A stretch of DNA of 64,000 nucleotides. It comes from Phaeosaccion multiseriatum. Its lineage: Eukaryota; Ochrophyta, other classes. Every line of letters begins with the position of its first letter. Within the stretch, counting starts at the first letter, position 1. A model generated the notes under the pieces. That model saw only the letters and a list, made by a program, of their open reading frames with translations. It was not told the DNA's origin and ran no database searches. Shown here piece by piece: positions 12,400 through 25,169 of the stretch. The stretch lies in the NCBI GenBank assembly GCA_965112735.1, contig OZ218953.1:4278001-4342000 (forward strand), in the 5' to 3' direction. The position numbers and the translations under genes were made by a program.

Positions 12400-13862
12400 T
12401 AGAGAGAGAGTGTGTGTTTGTGCGTGTCTCCCTGCAACCGACAGACCCATCCTTCCCCACCCACCGCCCCCTTGGGACCACAGACTCGGTTCTCTTGTCT
12501 CGTCCGGTCCCTCCCCTCTACCCCCCTCTTGCCTCCTCTCAGAGCGTGCCATTGTTGACTCCTTTGCCTCCCTCGCTGTGCCTGTGAGCCCCCACCTTAA
12601 CAAATAACGCTTACCTTGACTTGCCCCACCAGTAGACTGGCGTCCCCATCACCAGCTTCCACATGCCTAAAAATGTCCTCGACAACCCGTCCAGTCAACC
12701 CCTCCCTTGTCCCCCTTTCCCTCTTCCACCCCCCTCGTCCTCCTGCTCCTGCTCCTCCTGCTGCTACTGCGGGTCCGTCTCCTTGTTCTCCTTCTGGGTC
12801 GCCGACCCCCCTGGTACCTGTCTCCTGCCCTCCTGGCTGCAGCTCTCCCGCAACTCCCTCCTCCCCCCTAGTGGCTTCTTCCAAGCCATCAGGGGGAGTC
12901 GGAGAGCCCCCTCGGGAGCCGCCCTCTGGAGGAGAGCCGCCTTCTGGAGAGCTTTCAGGTGTGACCGTTCCAATCCATGTGTCAGGAGTCACACAGCCGG
13001 GGGCACGGGGAAGGAAACGACTGCTGCTTGGTGCGACAGAGGGTGGAGACAAGGTCGTGGGAGCAGAGCCAAAGACGGAGAAAGTCTTGCCGCTACCCGT
13101 TTGCCCATAGGCAAAGACGGTGGAGTGGAAGCCCCGCCACAAGCTCTCCACAAGGGGTGCCGCCACAGCTTGGTACACATCCTCCTGCGAGGCCTCTCCG
13201 CCAAACGCCTTGTCAAACATAAAGGAGTGCTGCTTCGGACTGGGGGCTGAGGGGGAGTCCGCACTCAGCGGCGAGTCTGACCCACTCACACCGTCGTCGG
13301 GACCCATGCTGCCACTATGCAGAATCTCCCCTGAGCCCCCCACCCCGCCGCTCACTCCTCCTGCTGGCAGAGGGGACGAGGAGCTGCGCCTCCACAGGCC
13401 TGGACTGCCACTGCCATTGAAGTTCACTTTCTGTGGGACGCCGCTGGCCCGCAAAGCCCCAGAGCCGCCATACTGCAGCACTACCTGATCTCCTCCCGAC
13501 TGTTGCGGCTGCTGCTGCGGGGCTGCAGCGGATATATCCGAGAGGCATGATGCGGTCCCTTCGGTCGAGGTCAGCGGTCTGTCAAGGTGGACAGGCGCGA
13601 GATTGGTGGCGCCAGGGACACGAGGCAGCGAGGGTGTGAGAGAGGCGTATCAACAGAGCACAGAGAAAATGGAGACAGGGCGGTAGCGCCGTCAACAGAG
13701 ACGGCAAGCACGGGGACGATCAAAACACACTATACGACGCCATGGTGTTTGAGGCGCTCTCAGAGAGGGGCAGAAAATATTTCGTCGCTTGTCTTTTTCG
13801 CACCTGAATCGGCAGTACACCCTGATGTTCGTGCTGGACCCCTCTTCCACTGGGTTTGGCAT
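8312..13862 (-). CDS. Kinesin-1-like motor protein (nine exons)
   Basis: This is an ATP-driven, probably plus-end-directed microtubule motor. Exons, reading leftward, are 13862-13804, 13578-12615, 12310-12205, 11941-11783, 11517-11429, 11140-11027, 10736-10068, 9613-9291 and 8795-8312; phases agree throughout, giving 988 residues. The motor starts [11 protein letters not shown], has the P-loop [10 protein letters not shown] (about 176-185), [14 protein letters not shown], switch I SRSSRSH, switch [20 protein letters not shown] and [10 protein letters not shown], and ends in [12 protein letters not shown], which with the loop before it is most like kinesin-1. Two insertions are unusual: about 70 Gly/Ser/Pro-rich residues before the P-loop and about 120 between P-loop and GRVVEDIF (about 192-312). 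A coiled neck ([16 protein letters not shown]) leads to a stalk broken by acidic and Ser/Arg runs. The tail is rich in glutamate and glutamine. One intron uses the donor GTCCGT (after 11429). Cargo-binding sequences were not recognised. Confidence 0.95.
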
Positions 13863-14409
13863 CCTCAAAGTCACTCCTACTTCCCTCAACCCTCTATAAA
13901 ATAAAAGAGGCAAGAGTTCGTTCCAAAGAAAATAGATGTCGAAACAGAAATTAGAAATTCGAATTTTGAATCGCGCACGCACGCACCCACGAATCTCTCC
14001 CCCTTTGGCCAGGCCTCAATTCCCCCACACGGTAGCAGGGTGTAAAAAGCAATTATAAAGATTAGCTTCGCTGCTGGGGTGGGTGAGTGTGTGATGAGCG
14101 TGGGGAGCGTCTTGGGATGGGCCAGGTGAAGAGGTTGTTTTTTGTTTTTTTTTGTTTTTTTTTTCTTTTTGGTGCGCGGATGGACGCTGCGATTCTGGGT
14201 GGCCTTTGGTACCCCCCAATCAACACGTTATTAGTGTTTTTGTACCCCTTTGCTGACTCTCCTTGCACCCATTATAATAATACTCCTCATTCCTTTGATC
14301 CATATCCTCAACGGGCTTCTTGTCAGAGGTGATAGTCAGGTCTGAACGGCCCCGTGAGGGGGGCATAGGCGCTGCGATATGCTCTGTGTGTTCCTCTTCA
14401 GACTCCAAG
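13863..14409. promoter_or_regulatory. Divergent upstream region, kinesin / MscS channel
   Basis: These 547 bases lie between two divergent start codons. They include an AT-rich stretch on the kinesin side (about 13895-13975) and a T-rich block (about 14137-14168). Both promoters and 5' UTRs should be here. No specific binding sites were recognised. Confidence 0.45.
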
Positions 14410-17400
14410 ATGAATCTGGAGGACCATGACGAGCCGAGTACGGCGCGTGAGGCTATGGACGACGTGGAGCACGGCGCAGGAACAGTACGAGGAGTACAAC
14501 GTAACAGAGAAGGGGGGGAGGGGTCTTCTCCTGTGTCCTCCAAATCACACCTGTTCAGAAGGCTCGAAGACAAGCACAGATCCAAGAGTGCCAACCACAC
14601 GACATTATCCTCCAGCTTTGGGCAGATGGAAAGGATGTCCTCCTTCAGGAAGAGTGCCGCTGGACAAGTGAGTAGTGATGAGAAAAAGGAGGAGAGACGA
14701 GATATCGGATCTCCGCAAGCTGAGGCCTCCTTCTGTCTCTTTCTATTCCGCTCGCGCTCTCCAACAACCTCCCCACAGGGCACCTCTTCCACTGCTGGCC
14801 ATGTCCCTCCTACCATCGTTCCTTCCGTGTTCTCGCCCTCTTCGAGCAGAGAAAATAATGCGGGACGGAGGACGGGGGGGGGTGGCTTGTTGGGCGGGGG
14901 GACGAGAGCCGAAGTGCAGAGTGAGACGAGGGCCGGCGAGCAGAGCGCAGTGGCATTAAAGGCGTTCCAAACCCGAACGCGTAGGTGCATGATGAGGGCG
15001 GCGGGTCTGAAGGGAGTCAAAGGAATGGGACTGGACGGATTGGGAGGCGAGGCCATCGGAAAGGTGAGACGGCAGGAGGGAGGGGGCTGGAAGCGGGTAC
15101 GACTTTCACCTGCAGCAGGTGAAGAGAGAGGATGCCCCTTCTTGCCCACGGGATGCTGAGATAGAGGCTCCTCCTCTCTGTTTGCCTGGCTGGCCTCTTC
15201 GCCACATGGCTCTCTCTCTCTCTCTCGTATCCCTCTTGTAGGGTGAAGTGAGCGTTACCTCACCCCCTCCCCCCGATTGTCGCTGTTGCTGCCTCTCATT
15301 CTCAAGGATCACCCTCGCGTTGGCCAGATGGAAGAATCCTCAACGTCTCCTTCGAGAGGGGGTGGGGTTGCTGACCCTCAACCTCACACCACCAGGGAGC
15401 CTTCTGATATGCGCCACTCGACGACTTCGGATGGGGGCAGCAGCGTTCCTCCGTCTCCCTCTGACTATAACGCCGCACTCACGCACGCACGGAGGCAAGT
15501 TGATTCATTTTAATGCGGATTTGTTTTTTTGTTGGTATCGAGGCCTGGGCAGCAAGCATGTGTTGGCACATGCGTCAGTGGTACTGTGCGTCCACTTGCA
15601 TTTTGGCCCCCCGTTATCCGCCCCTTCCGCCCCCACACCAGCCTCTACCCCCCCCTTCTTACTCTTAACTTACTTTTACGTGGACCCCTTCCCATTCCCC
15701 TTCGCGCAGGAAGACGGTTGGAGGGGGGGGGAAGGACAGCGGAAGAGCGGATCTGGGGGCGGTGGGGGCAGACTTTGGCGAGTATCAAAACATGGGGGGG
15801 AACTTGGAGCTTGGCAAGGCGCTCCGGTCAAATTTCAATCACAAGCAGTGGGAGCTCAGGCACTCTTCCGATGAGAGCCATGACAAAGGAGGAGGAGCAG
15901 GAGGAGGAGGAGGAGGAGGGGGAGGAGAGGAGCACAACCATCACCATCATCAGGAGGGGGACGAAATCGACGGCGGGGAGAACGGCAGCCATCCCAAAGA
16001 GCCGGCGGAGAAGAGGAGATGGCTCGGAAGGGCTGATAGCAAAGTGCCCACACCGAGGCGCAGCCTTGAGCAGTGCCACCAAAAAGAGAAGCCTGGAGGA
16101 GAGGACTTTGTGTGAGTGTGTGGTGAAGGGGCCGTGTGTGGGTGACTGCTTGCATTTTTTTTGGCTCAGAAGTGTTTCTGGTCTGGAGCGGGGAGTGGGG
16201 AGATGGAAAGAGAGAAGAAGAGAAAGAGGGGGAGGGAGAGGGGGCGAGAGACAGACAGACTGCGGGAGAGAAGGAGAGAGAGAGTGGGTGGGTTGCGTCC
16301 TCGTCTTACTTCTTCAACCACGTCACCATCGCCGCGCGTCCCGCTGATTTCATCTTTTGCAAACCTTTGTGCTTGTGCTTGCGTTAATTTCATTTCAACT
16401 CACCCTCTACCTTCCATCGTTCCTCTTGTAACATACCTAAACAAATACGCAGGCCGCCGAAAGCCGTGTTGGACGATATGCCGGAGGACGACGAAGTGGA
16501 GGAAAAGTTGATGATCGGAGAGATTAGATCGGTTCGGATACGAGACGAAGCCGTTACCATGGCCTGGTTCATTCTTTACAGCCTCGTCATTCTTGTGCCC
16601 TGCACCATTGTACACTTCGTGATGGGCTCCAAGTCTCAGGTGTGTGTGTGTGTGTGTGTGTGCGTGTGCGTGTGCGTGTGCGTGTGTGTGGGTGCATGCT
16701 TGTGCGTGTCTGTCTCTCTGGGCGCCAGGTTGGCACTGAAGCAATGCTGTAAGCAATCGACCGATTGGATGTATGGCCAATGAACTGAAACTGAAGCTGA
16801 TGTGGGAACAACTCATTGACCAAGCCAAGACTCACTTCCTGCTTCCCTCCTTCTCCTCCTCTCTTCCTACTCGGCTGTGCCGCCACTTTTCCTTGCTTAT
16901 CCTTCAGATCGCTGGTTTGGGGCTCGTTTGGTGGGCCCTGGGCGTATCGCTGGCGCTCATCTCGCTGCCGTGCACCCACTTCATCACCCGATTCTCCGCC
17001 TTTATATGCACCAACTTCCTCACCACTTTGCTGTATCGAAGGTGAGGGAGGGGGGGGGCAGAGCAGAGAGAAGAGTGTGAGCCAAGGGGTAGGGGTCAAA
17101 GAGGTTTTTGGCCCAGGTGAAAGAGAGGGAGGCAAGGCTTTACACTTGGAACGAGAGGGACACGCACACACACACACACGTTCACACACTCACCCTTGCA
17201 CTCGTCTGTACCCCTCTGGCAGCAACATTCTCTACTATTTCGTGGCCCTCCACAACAACGTGGCGCTGCTGTTCTGGAGCATCTTCCTCCTCGTGGCGGC
17301 GGAGCAATTTCTGGACGGAAACCTCAGCAGCAAAGTTGTCTACAGTTCGCTCTGTGAGTGAAGAAGAACAGGGAAGGGGGAAGGGGGACGGGGGAGAGAG

Positions 17401-20400
17401 TGAAGGGGGAAAGGGGAAGGGAGACATGGGGTGGGCTTAGGAGACGGAGGAAAGGGGAGGAGAGGAAAAGGCTGAAGGAGGCCGGGCGGCTGTGTGTGCC
17501 CACGGCTGACTTGAGATCCTGATGCAAGCTTTTCTCCCACTCTCCCACTCTCCCTTCCCCCCCCCCTCCACATCTCCCTCCTCCCTCCCTCATATGACAG
17601 GGAGCACTCTGGCCTGCTTCCTCGCCTTCCGCGTGGGCTGGTTCATCAAGGACTTCTTCGTGCTCGTCATCGCCACGCGCTACCTGTGGAAGCCCTATTT
17701 AGAGCGCGTGCAATCCAACATTTTTGCTCAGACAGTCCTACACATGCTGACGGACTACACCACCAAGGTAAGTCAAGCTTGATCTTTAATCTGGCTGGAA
17801 GGTGGACTTGTTACACGCCCTGCCTTCTCCACACCCTCCCAGCCATCCCCTCACACACACCAAAGTCGGTCTGGTAGGAGCTATCACCTCCTCCATCCAC
17901 TCCCCCCCCTGCCCCTCTCCTACTCCCCCTCTCAGCCCCCCTCCTTCTCTCCCTCCCTCACTCCCTCTCTCTTCCTCAACCCCTTAACCCCTCTCTCCCA
18001 CCCTCCCCTCCCCTCCCCTCCCTCCCCCCCCCCTCAGGGCTACATTGAGAAGGCCGATGAGCGTTTCGCCATTCAAATCTCCAACCCCAAGAGCTTCAAC
18101 TGGAGCAAGATGAGTCTGTACGCCGTCAGTAAGGCCATCGGTTTCATCCCTCGTAACCGTCTGGGACATGAGTTCTTTAAAGAGCTGCTGCACACGAATG
18201 AGACGCTCGATAGCTCGCAGGAGGCCAAGATACTCGCTCACTTCCTCTTCGAGCAGGTGAGAGGAAGGTGGGGAGGGGAGGGGGGAGGAGCAAGGGAGGG
18301 GAAGAGTGGAGGGGGGGGGGGGGGAGTGGCTGCACCATCCCAAGGTCAGAGCTCAGATGTGGGAGTCCCTTTGCTAGTCTGTGCAAAGGCGGCCTCTCAT
18401 CGCTCGCTATTGATCTCGGTTTCCATGGCTTTCCCTCCCGCACCTCCCCCTCTTCCCCCCCTTTGTCTCTGTGTGTACAGTCCCCTCCTCTATTCGTCCA
18501 TCACCGCCTCCTTTACCAACGTGTACCGTGCCATGGCTGCCCCTGACCTCTCTTCTTGTTGCTTGCGTGTCTGACCTCCTCTGCTCCTGCGCTTGCTCCT
18601 CTTCCTCCTCTTTTGCTTTTTTTTTTCTCTCTCGTCTGTCTCTCGCTGTCTCTCTCTTTCTCCCACAGCTCATCCTCATCTCCACGAGTGACCAGCGTGA
18701 GCAGAAGCGCACCAATCGCATAAGCCTTCGTGGCAAGCCCAGTCTTTCCTCCCACCGCTCCTCTTACCACAAGAAGGCTGCCCCTGCCGCAGTAAAGAAG
18801 GGATCGAACATGGTGTCTGTCACGGACAAGCCTTGGTGAGGACGAGAGTGTTACGTACGTATGGTGCCTTACCATCACCTCGAAAGCAAGTGCACAGCAC
18901 ACTTCAGTTTCTCATTCACGCCTCACGTCTCGTCTCCTCTTCCTCTTCCCCTTGGCAAAGCAAGTGCAATGTCCTGTCGTGTGTGTGTATATGTGTGTTT
19001 GTGTGTGTGTTCGCTGGCAAGAGTCGTGGAGTAAGTCGTTTTTCTTCTTTTCTGCTGCTGGACCTCCGTTCCTCTTGTCCCTCATTCCTCCTTCCTGCCC
19101 TGTCTTCGCCCACCGATCCCAAGGCGCTAACACAAACACACACACTAGCACACACCCAACTGTCTCTCTTTCTCTCACAGCTCTCTCTCCCAAATACCTC
19201 TCCTTCTTTCCCTCCCTCTCTCCCTCCCTCTCTCTCTGTCTCCCCACGCATCATACACAGGGGCTACTCCAGTTTTTCTCAGTTCCCGGATGGCCCTGAT
19301 AGCGCGCGTCTAACAGGTGAGAGTGAGTGCGTGCGTATGTGCGTTTGTGCGTGAGTGTGTTCGTGCGTACTTACACTACGCCTCTTTAACTGACATGACC
19401 TTGCCTATGTGTGGGAAGGCCGATCGCTCCCCTCCTCGCCCGAGGGTAGGCTCTCGCATGTGTTCGTTGCGCTGTTTGATTGATTGATTGGTTGATTGAC
19501 TGTCTTGTCCTCCCGCTTGACTCTCTATGCAGACAACGAGAGCGACTACAGCAGCGCACACCCCTCCTCAGTATCAGAGGGGCTGCGCTACCCCTCTGGG
19601 GGCAGTGTAGACGGCGATTTTTTCGATGGAGAGGGCAGCAGTATGGCTCGAGGTGGAGCAGGGGGAGGGGGAGGATCAGTACCAGTAGGAGTAGGAGGAG
19701 GAGGAGGAGGAGGAGGAGGAGGAGGAGGAGGAGGAGGAGGGAACTCGGCCACGAGGGAGGAAGTGACGCAGATTGGCGGACCGACTTTGAGGTGAGGAGG
19801 AAGAAGAGGGGAAGGGGAGGGGGGGGGGGCTCAAAGGAAGCTAAGCTTGTCGGCGAGAATGAGTTAGCGCAGCTGTTGATAGAGTCATGCGGACAGGCAG
19901 GCGGACAGACGGGCGGATAGACAGACAGGCAGAGAGAGAGAGAAGAAAGACAGGCAGAGAGAGGGGAGATTGCTCCATGCTTCACTCCTTTATTTCTTTG
20001 ACCTTACGCCCTCTGCCCCCCCCCTGTGTGTGGTGTGTGGTGCGGTGGTGCGATCGTGTGGTGGATGGTTATATCGCGTCTCCTATCTGTCCATTCTCGC
20101 AGTCGCAGTGTGCCGGGGACGGGACTTCCCCCTCCTCCCGCTGTCGGCCCCGGCGCTTCCAGCCCCATTGCCCCCTCGAGCGGCACTGAACTGACCGGCA
20201 CTCACATTGTGAGTGGTCCTCAATACATACCTGCGGGCTCCCAAAGGCTGGATGGAAACGAGCAGAACAGCAGCAACAAGAGCTGGTTCCCTCGCTCTTC
20301 ATCCGCGCCCGCCGTCTCCTCTTCCAAGTCGCAGCAGCAGTCGCAACAACAGTCGCATTTCAATCAATCCCAGTCGCAACAGCAGCAGCCGCAGCGGAAT

Positions 20401-22384
20401 AACACGTTCTCGCCTCCCCAGCTGCAGGGACAGGGTCAAGGTCAAGAACAAGGGGAGTATGTGGAGTATGAAGGAGCCGAGCTGACGGAGGAGGAGAGGC
20501 AGATCCTGGAGGAGGATCGCATCCTTGCGGAGAACACGGAGCTTGTGCCGGAGGCGTTCTGCAAGAGCATGCACAAGACGCTCTTACTGAGGGTGCGTGT
20601 TGTGTGTATGTGTGTGTTTGTGTGTGTGTCTGTCTCTGTCCTTTGCATGTTATCTCTCCCTCTCTGGCCCCGCGTGTGTGTGTTTTGCCTTCTTCTTCTG
20701 CGCGTGCGCTGTCTGTTACGTATGAGTGGGTGAGTGAGTGAGTGAGTGAGTGAGTGAGAGAGGGAGGGAGGGAGGGAGGGAGTGAGAAAGTGAGTGGGTG
20801 GGTTAGGGAGTGAGTGAATGAGTGAGTGAGTGAGGCCCTCCTCCCCTCACGTGTGCTGACCTGTACCCCCCTTGCTTTACCTCCCTTTACCCCCGCGTAC
20901 CTCCCTTCCTCCCTTCCTCCCCTTGCCTCCTCTTCCACTTTGCTGCCTACGTCCGCGCAGGCTTTTAAGCTCTTCGACGCCGACGACGGCGGCACAGTCA
21001 CATTGGAAGAGATGGTAAATGCTGTTGTGGGCATATTCCGCGATCACCGGAGCCTGGCGCTGACCATTAAGGACAGCCAGGGCATCGCCAACAAGCTCGG
21101 ATACCTTGCGGGGGGTGTCATCATCTTCATCCTTATTGTGAGGCCTGGAAAGGGGCGGGGATCTCTAGCTAGGGGCAAAGTGAATGGAAGGAAGGAGCAA
21201 GTGCTGGAAGCAGACGCTCACACCCGTCGTTCATCCCTCTTCTCCTCCCTCACGTGCGGCCTCCCCTCCCCTCCTCTCCCCTCCCCACTCCTCTCCTCCC
21301 CTCCCCTCCCCTCCCCTCCTCTCGCCTCGCCTCGCCTCGCCTCGACTACCCTTCAGTTTGTGTTCCTCAGTCTATGGGGGCAGGATGTGATGGCCCTCTC
21401 TGTAACTTTGGCGTCATTTCTAGTGGGGGCTGCCTTCATGCTCGGTCCTTCCTCGGCACAGCTCATGCAGTCCATTGTCTTCGTATTCGTGCAGCGGTGA
21501 GTGAGTGAGTGAGTGAGGAGGGAAGGGGGGAGGGAGCGAGAGAGGGGGGATTCACCCACCTACACACACACACACTTACGCACACACATGTACACACACA
21601 CACACACTCAGAGTCTACGACGTTGGCGACCGCGTCTTCATCACCACCAGCGACGGCACCGTCCACAACATGATTGTGATGAAGATCGACCTCCTCAGTA
21701 CCGTGTTTAAGCGCTGGGACGAGCAGCTCTGGTACATACCAAACCAAAAGCTGGCGCAGATGAGCATTGTCAACATCCATCGGTCGGAGGGGCAATGGCA
21801 TGAGTTCTTTATTCAAGTGTCGAGCAGCACCGCCCCTGCTAAGATGGAGACCCTCAGGGAGAGGCTATTGGAGTTTGCAAGGTCGAACGACAAGCCGAAT
21901 GGATTGTACCCTGTCGTGGCGTTTGCGCAGGTTGGGGTGGCGGACAGTACGAAGATGACGGTTCGCATTTGCTTTAGGCAAAAGTCCAACTGGCAGGTGA
22001 GTCAGTGAGTGATTTAACCTCCTCCCTGTCTTCTTGACACGCAGACCGGAGAAACTCTGGCGTGGAATCCAGCATCCAGCAGGTCTTCCCTCTCATCACC
22101 CCCTCCCTCTGGCTGTCCCTCGCTTCCTCTCCCTCCCCCTCCCCCCGCCCCCTTTTCTCCCCTCTCTCTCTCTCCCTCCCTCTCTCTTGGTGTGCGTGCG
22201 TGTGTGCGTGTGTGCGTGTGTGCGCGTGTGTGCTTGTCGACCAACACTGCAGGACATCTCCAACAAGTGGGCGAAGCAGAGCCTGTGCACCGGGGCCATT
22301 GCCACTCGCTGCACGGAGCTTGGCATCTCTTACTCCCTGCCCGAACAGCCTGTCAACCTCAAGACCAACCTCAAGCTGCAGTGA
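14410..22384 (+). CDS. MscS-family mechanosensitive channel with EF-hand (17 exons)
   Basis: Exons are 14410-14667, 14779-15063, 15307-15494, 15710-16111, 16453-16639, 16908-17041, 17223-17353, 17601-17767, 18038-18256, 18669-18835, 19261-19316, 19533-19791, 20103-20592, 20961-21137, 21357-21496, 21612-21996 and 22253-22384; phases agree, giving 1258 residues. A long polar N-terminus (about 1-400) has Gly, Glu and His runs. Helices follow at about 411-434, 441-462, 487-515 and 525-550. After a disordered Gly/Gln-rich middle comes an EF-hand loop DADDGGTVTLEE (987-998) with all Ca-ligand positions filled, two more helices, and the MscS pore helix and beta domain (SFLVGAAF..., VYDVGDRVFI, IPNQKLAQM). 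The order helices, EF-hand, MscS core matches fungal Msy1/Msy2-type channels, which act at the endoplasmic reticulum in hypo-osmotic shock. Location here is unproven. The intron after 15494 begins GC, not GT. The first in-frame ATG was chosen as start. Confidence 0.93.
15495..15709 (+). other. GC-AG intron
   Basis: The intron between exons 3 and 4 of the MscS gene begins AG/GCAAGT and ends CGCGCAG. No GT donor near this point keeps the reading frame, whereas this GC donor joins two open frames exactly. GC donors with an otherwise strong consensus are a known minor class of U2 introns. Confidence 0.75.
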
Positions 22385-22943
22385 GGGGTAGGGCAGGGAG
22401 AGCGAATGTGGTGTGGGCAAAGGACCCACTACGATTTATTTTGTACAGTGTAATTGGCATTAGAAGAGGGAGAGTTCTCCTCCCCTCTCTTCCAGAGGGA
22501 GGCACCATCCTCTCTTCTAGAGGGTCCGAAGGCTTTGCGGAGAGGAGAGGTGCACCTCTCCGCAACCTTTGATTTGCAAGGTATTTATTATTCGGTGTCG
22601 ACTAATGAGAAGGTTTTGAGTGTTCTGAGGACGTAACTCTCCCCCTTGGCTCTGAGCGTGTTGCTGTCGCAGCTCCTCCTTGTCTCATGAGTATCGCGTG
22701 TGGCAGCGATCTCGGTGTTAGTGTGCGTGCGTGCGTGTGTTGTGAGGTGAAAGTGGTGTGGCTGGTGGTATACTTGCTTGCTGTGAGGATGACATGTGAT
22801 TAATACCATTAAGTGCCATCTATGTGAACCCATACACAATCACAAATGGCCCCCTGTTTGGACCACCAACCTTCTTACACCGCCAGCACCGAGGCCGAGG
22901 TTTCGGCCATTCACATTCAAGTGCAGCGGTGGCTCACCTGCAG
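22385..22943. other. Intergenic region, MscS 3' UTR and BBS6 upstream
   Basis: It contains pyrimidine-rich inverted motifs, including a hairpin at 22537-22563 with a 9-bp perfect stem (GCGGAGAGG/CCTCTCCGC), probably in the channel mRNA 3' UTR. At 22802-22819 there is an 18-base sequence whose reverse complement recurs at 25949-25966. The first exon of the BBS6-like gene should lie here but I could not place it. Confidence 0.5.
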
Positions 22944-25127
22944 ATCCCCTCCGATCTCGGGGTAGTGATAGTAGAGGCAAGAGCGGACTTGCTCGCAACG
23001 GCCAAGACTTTGTTGGGTGTCTCTGCCGACTGCACGGGGCCTGCCGGTCGAGCGAAGCTCCTCCGGACCGGGGCGGCCAGGCATGACGTTAGCGTCTCGT
23101 CGTCAGGGCAGCGCATCTTCGGAGAGACAGATCTGAACCTACACTCTGCTCCTGCCAAGCTGCTCGTGGACCTCGTCAAGGCACAGGTGCGTTCAAGTCT
23201 GTGTGTCGGACAGGCAGGAAGACGAAGATGAAAGATCCTTTCAAAGGGGCGGGAGGAGGGCTGTCCATTTGGGCTGTCTTTCTCCCCCCCCCCCTCTACT
23301 CTCTATACCTCTCGTTTCATCACCGCACCCTTGCAACGACCCCATAATTCAGAGCTCCAATTTCGGGGATGGGACTCTCTTCGTTGTCAACCTCACCAGC
23401 CGTCTTCTAGTGGCTGCCCTCGATCCAACATGGCTCACAAAGAGCAGCAGCAACAGCAAGGGGCTCTCGCCTTCGAGAAGGAGTCACTATCCCGCCGCCC
23501 CCGCTTCTCCGTTTATTCACGCCACTCGCGAGGCCTACAACATCGCTGTGGAGTGGGCGCTCGCCTACCTTCACGAGCCGGCCTGCCCTGCCACGCTGCC
23601 CGTCAGCTGGTGCCGCACCTCCGCTGTGCTGGCTCTCATCCGCAGCGTGGTGGGAGCCAAGAACCCCGTTCTGAGGCTCCGAGCAGGGGAGTTGACGCGC
23701 TTGTCCAGAGTCTTACTGCGGACCTTTCTGGCGTCTCTCGAGCAAGGGGAGGGCATTGGCGCTGGCCATGGGGAGGGAGACGGGCAGCTCACGCCCCACC
23801 TGCGACTGTTGTCTTGCACAGGGCCTGATGTGGACGAGAGTGAGGCCCTAGAGAGCTCCCTTCTACTGGACATGGCCCTTCCGGTGGGGGGGCGCGCGCT
23901 TCTCCCCAGCCAGCAACCTGTCACCATCGCCCTCCTTAATGTTTCTGTGCACGTGGACATAGCGGCGCGGACAGACGCAGCGAGAAAAAGCAATCTCGCC
24001 TTACGAGTGGCGACAGAATCCGATTTTCCTCATAGTGACGCGGCTGCGTGTTGCTCCTCCCGCTGGAGCGTGGAGGAGGTGGAGAAGGGTCAGCTCGAGG
24101 GGCTGTGTCAGGTCTTGCTTCACCTCGGTGTGGGCATCGTGGCGAGTCAGCGACTCCTCCACCCTTACTTGCAACGGCGACTGCTCGACCACGGCGTATT
24201 GCCGCTTCAGCGCCTGTCTGCCATGCACTTGAGTGCGGTCCAACAGCTGACGGGGGCTGCTGTGCTGGGAGAGTGGACGGGAGCGGCGGCAGGACCAGGG
24301 AAGCTCACAGCCGCCCATTTGGGGGTGGTGGGGAGGATGTATGTCCGGAGCGTGGGAGGAGGAGGAGGAGGAGGAGGAGGAGGAGGAGGAGGAGGAGGGG
24401 GTTCAGGGGAGAAAGGAGAGTGGCGTAAGAGGCCGCAAGCGGGGCGTGGCTGTCAGTTCTCTACTGCTGGACCGAGGGCAGCGGCAAGTGTGAGGCGGGG
24501 CAGCGCTTACCGCGGGGGTGTGCAAGAGTATTTGTGCTTGGAAGCTGCAGAGGAGGCCGCCGTTGTTGGCCTGGGGAGAAGCGGGGGGAGGAGTAGAGTA
24601 GACGCAGCGGCTGTGTTGGCCAGGAGGAAGCCCGTTTCAACGTTGGTGCTCTGCAGCCCTGACCAAGCTACCTGTGAGGAGCTGTCGTCGGCGGTGGAGG
24701 GGGCTGTGAAGGTTCTCCGCCACGCACTGAGGGAGCCTTTGGCGCTGGCAGGGGGCGGCTGTTGGGAAGTGCACGTGGCTGCCATGCTGCGAGCCAAAGT
24801 AGCTGCAGAGTTTCCTTCTACTGCCTTCGGGACCAACGAAACCGAGCAGCTGTATAGAGAAGAGCCTTCCCCTCACAATCACACCGGTGGTGGTGATTTT
24901 CCGGCCCCTCGAGACACTCAGGAGGGCACAGGAGGCAATGGTGACGACGACGGCGATGATGATGACGAGGTGAACGCTCTGCTTTCTGAGGCCAATGCTC
25001 AGCTCGGGGCGCTGGGGCGAGGGTATTCATCCCTGCTGCGAAGGGGTGTGGAGGCCTTTGCTGACTGCCTTGAGATGACAGCGTGCGAGAGGGGAGCAGC
25101 TCTCGGCCGGAGACGACGGACCCCTCG

Positions 25128-25169
<42 letters not shown>

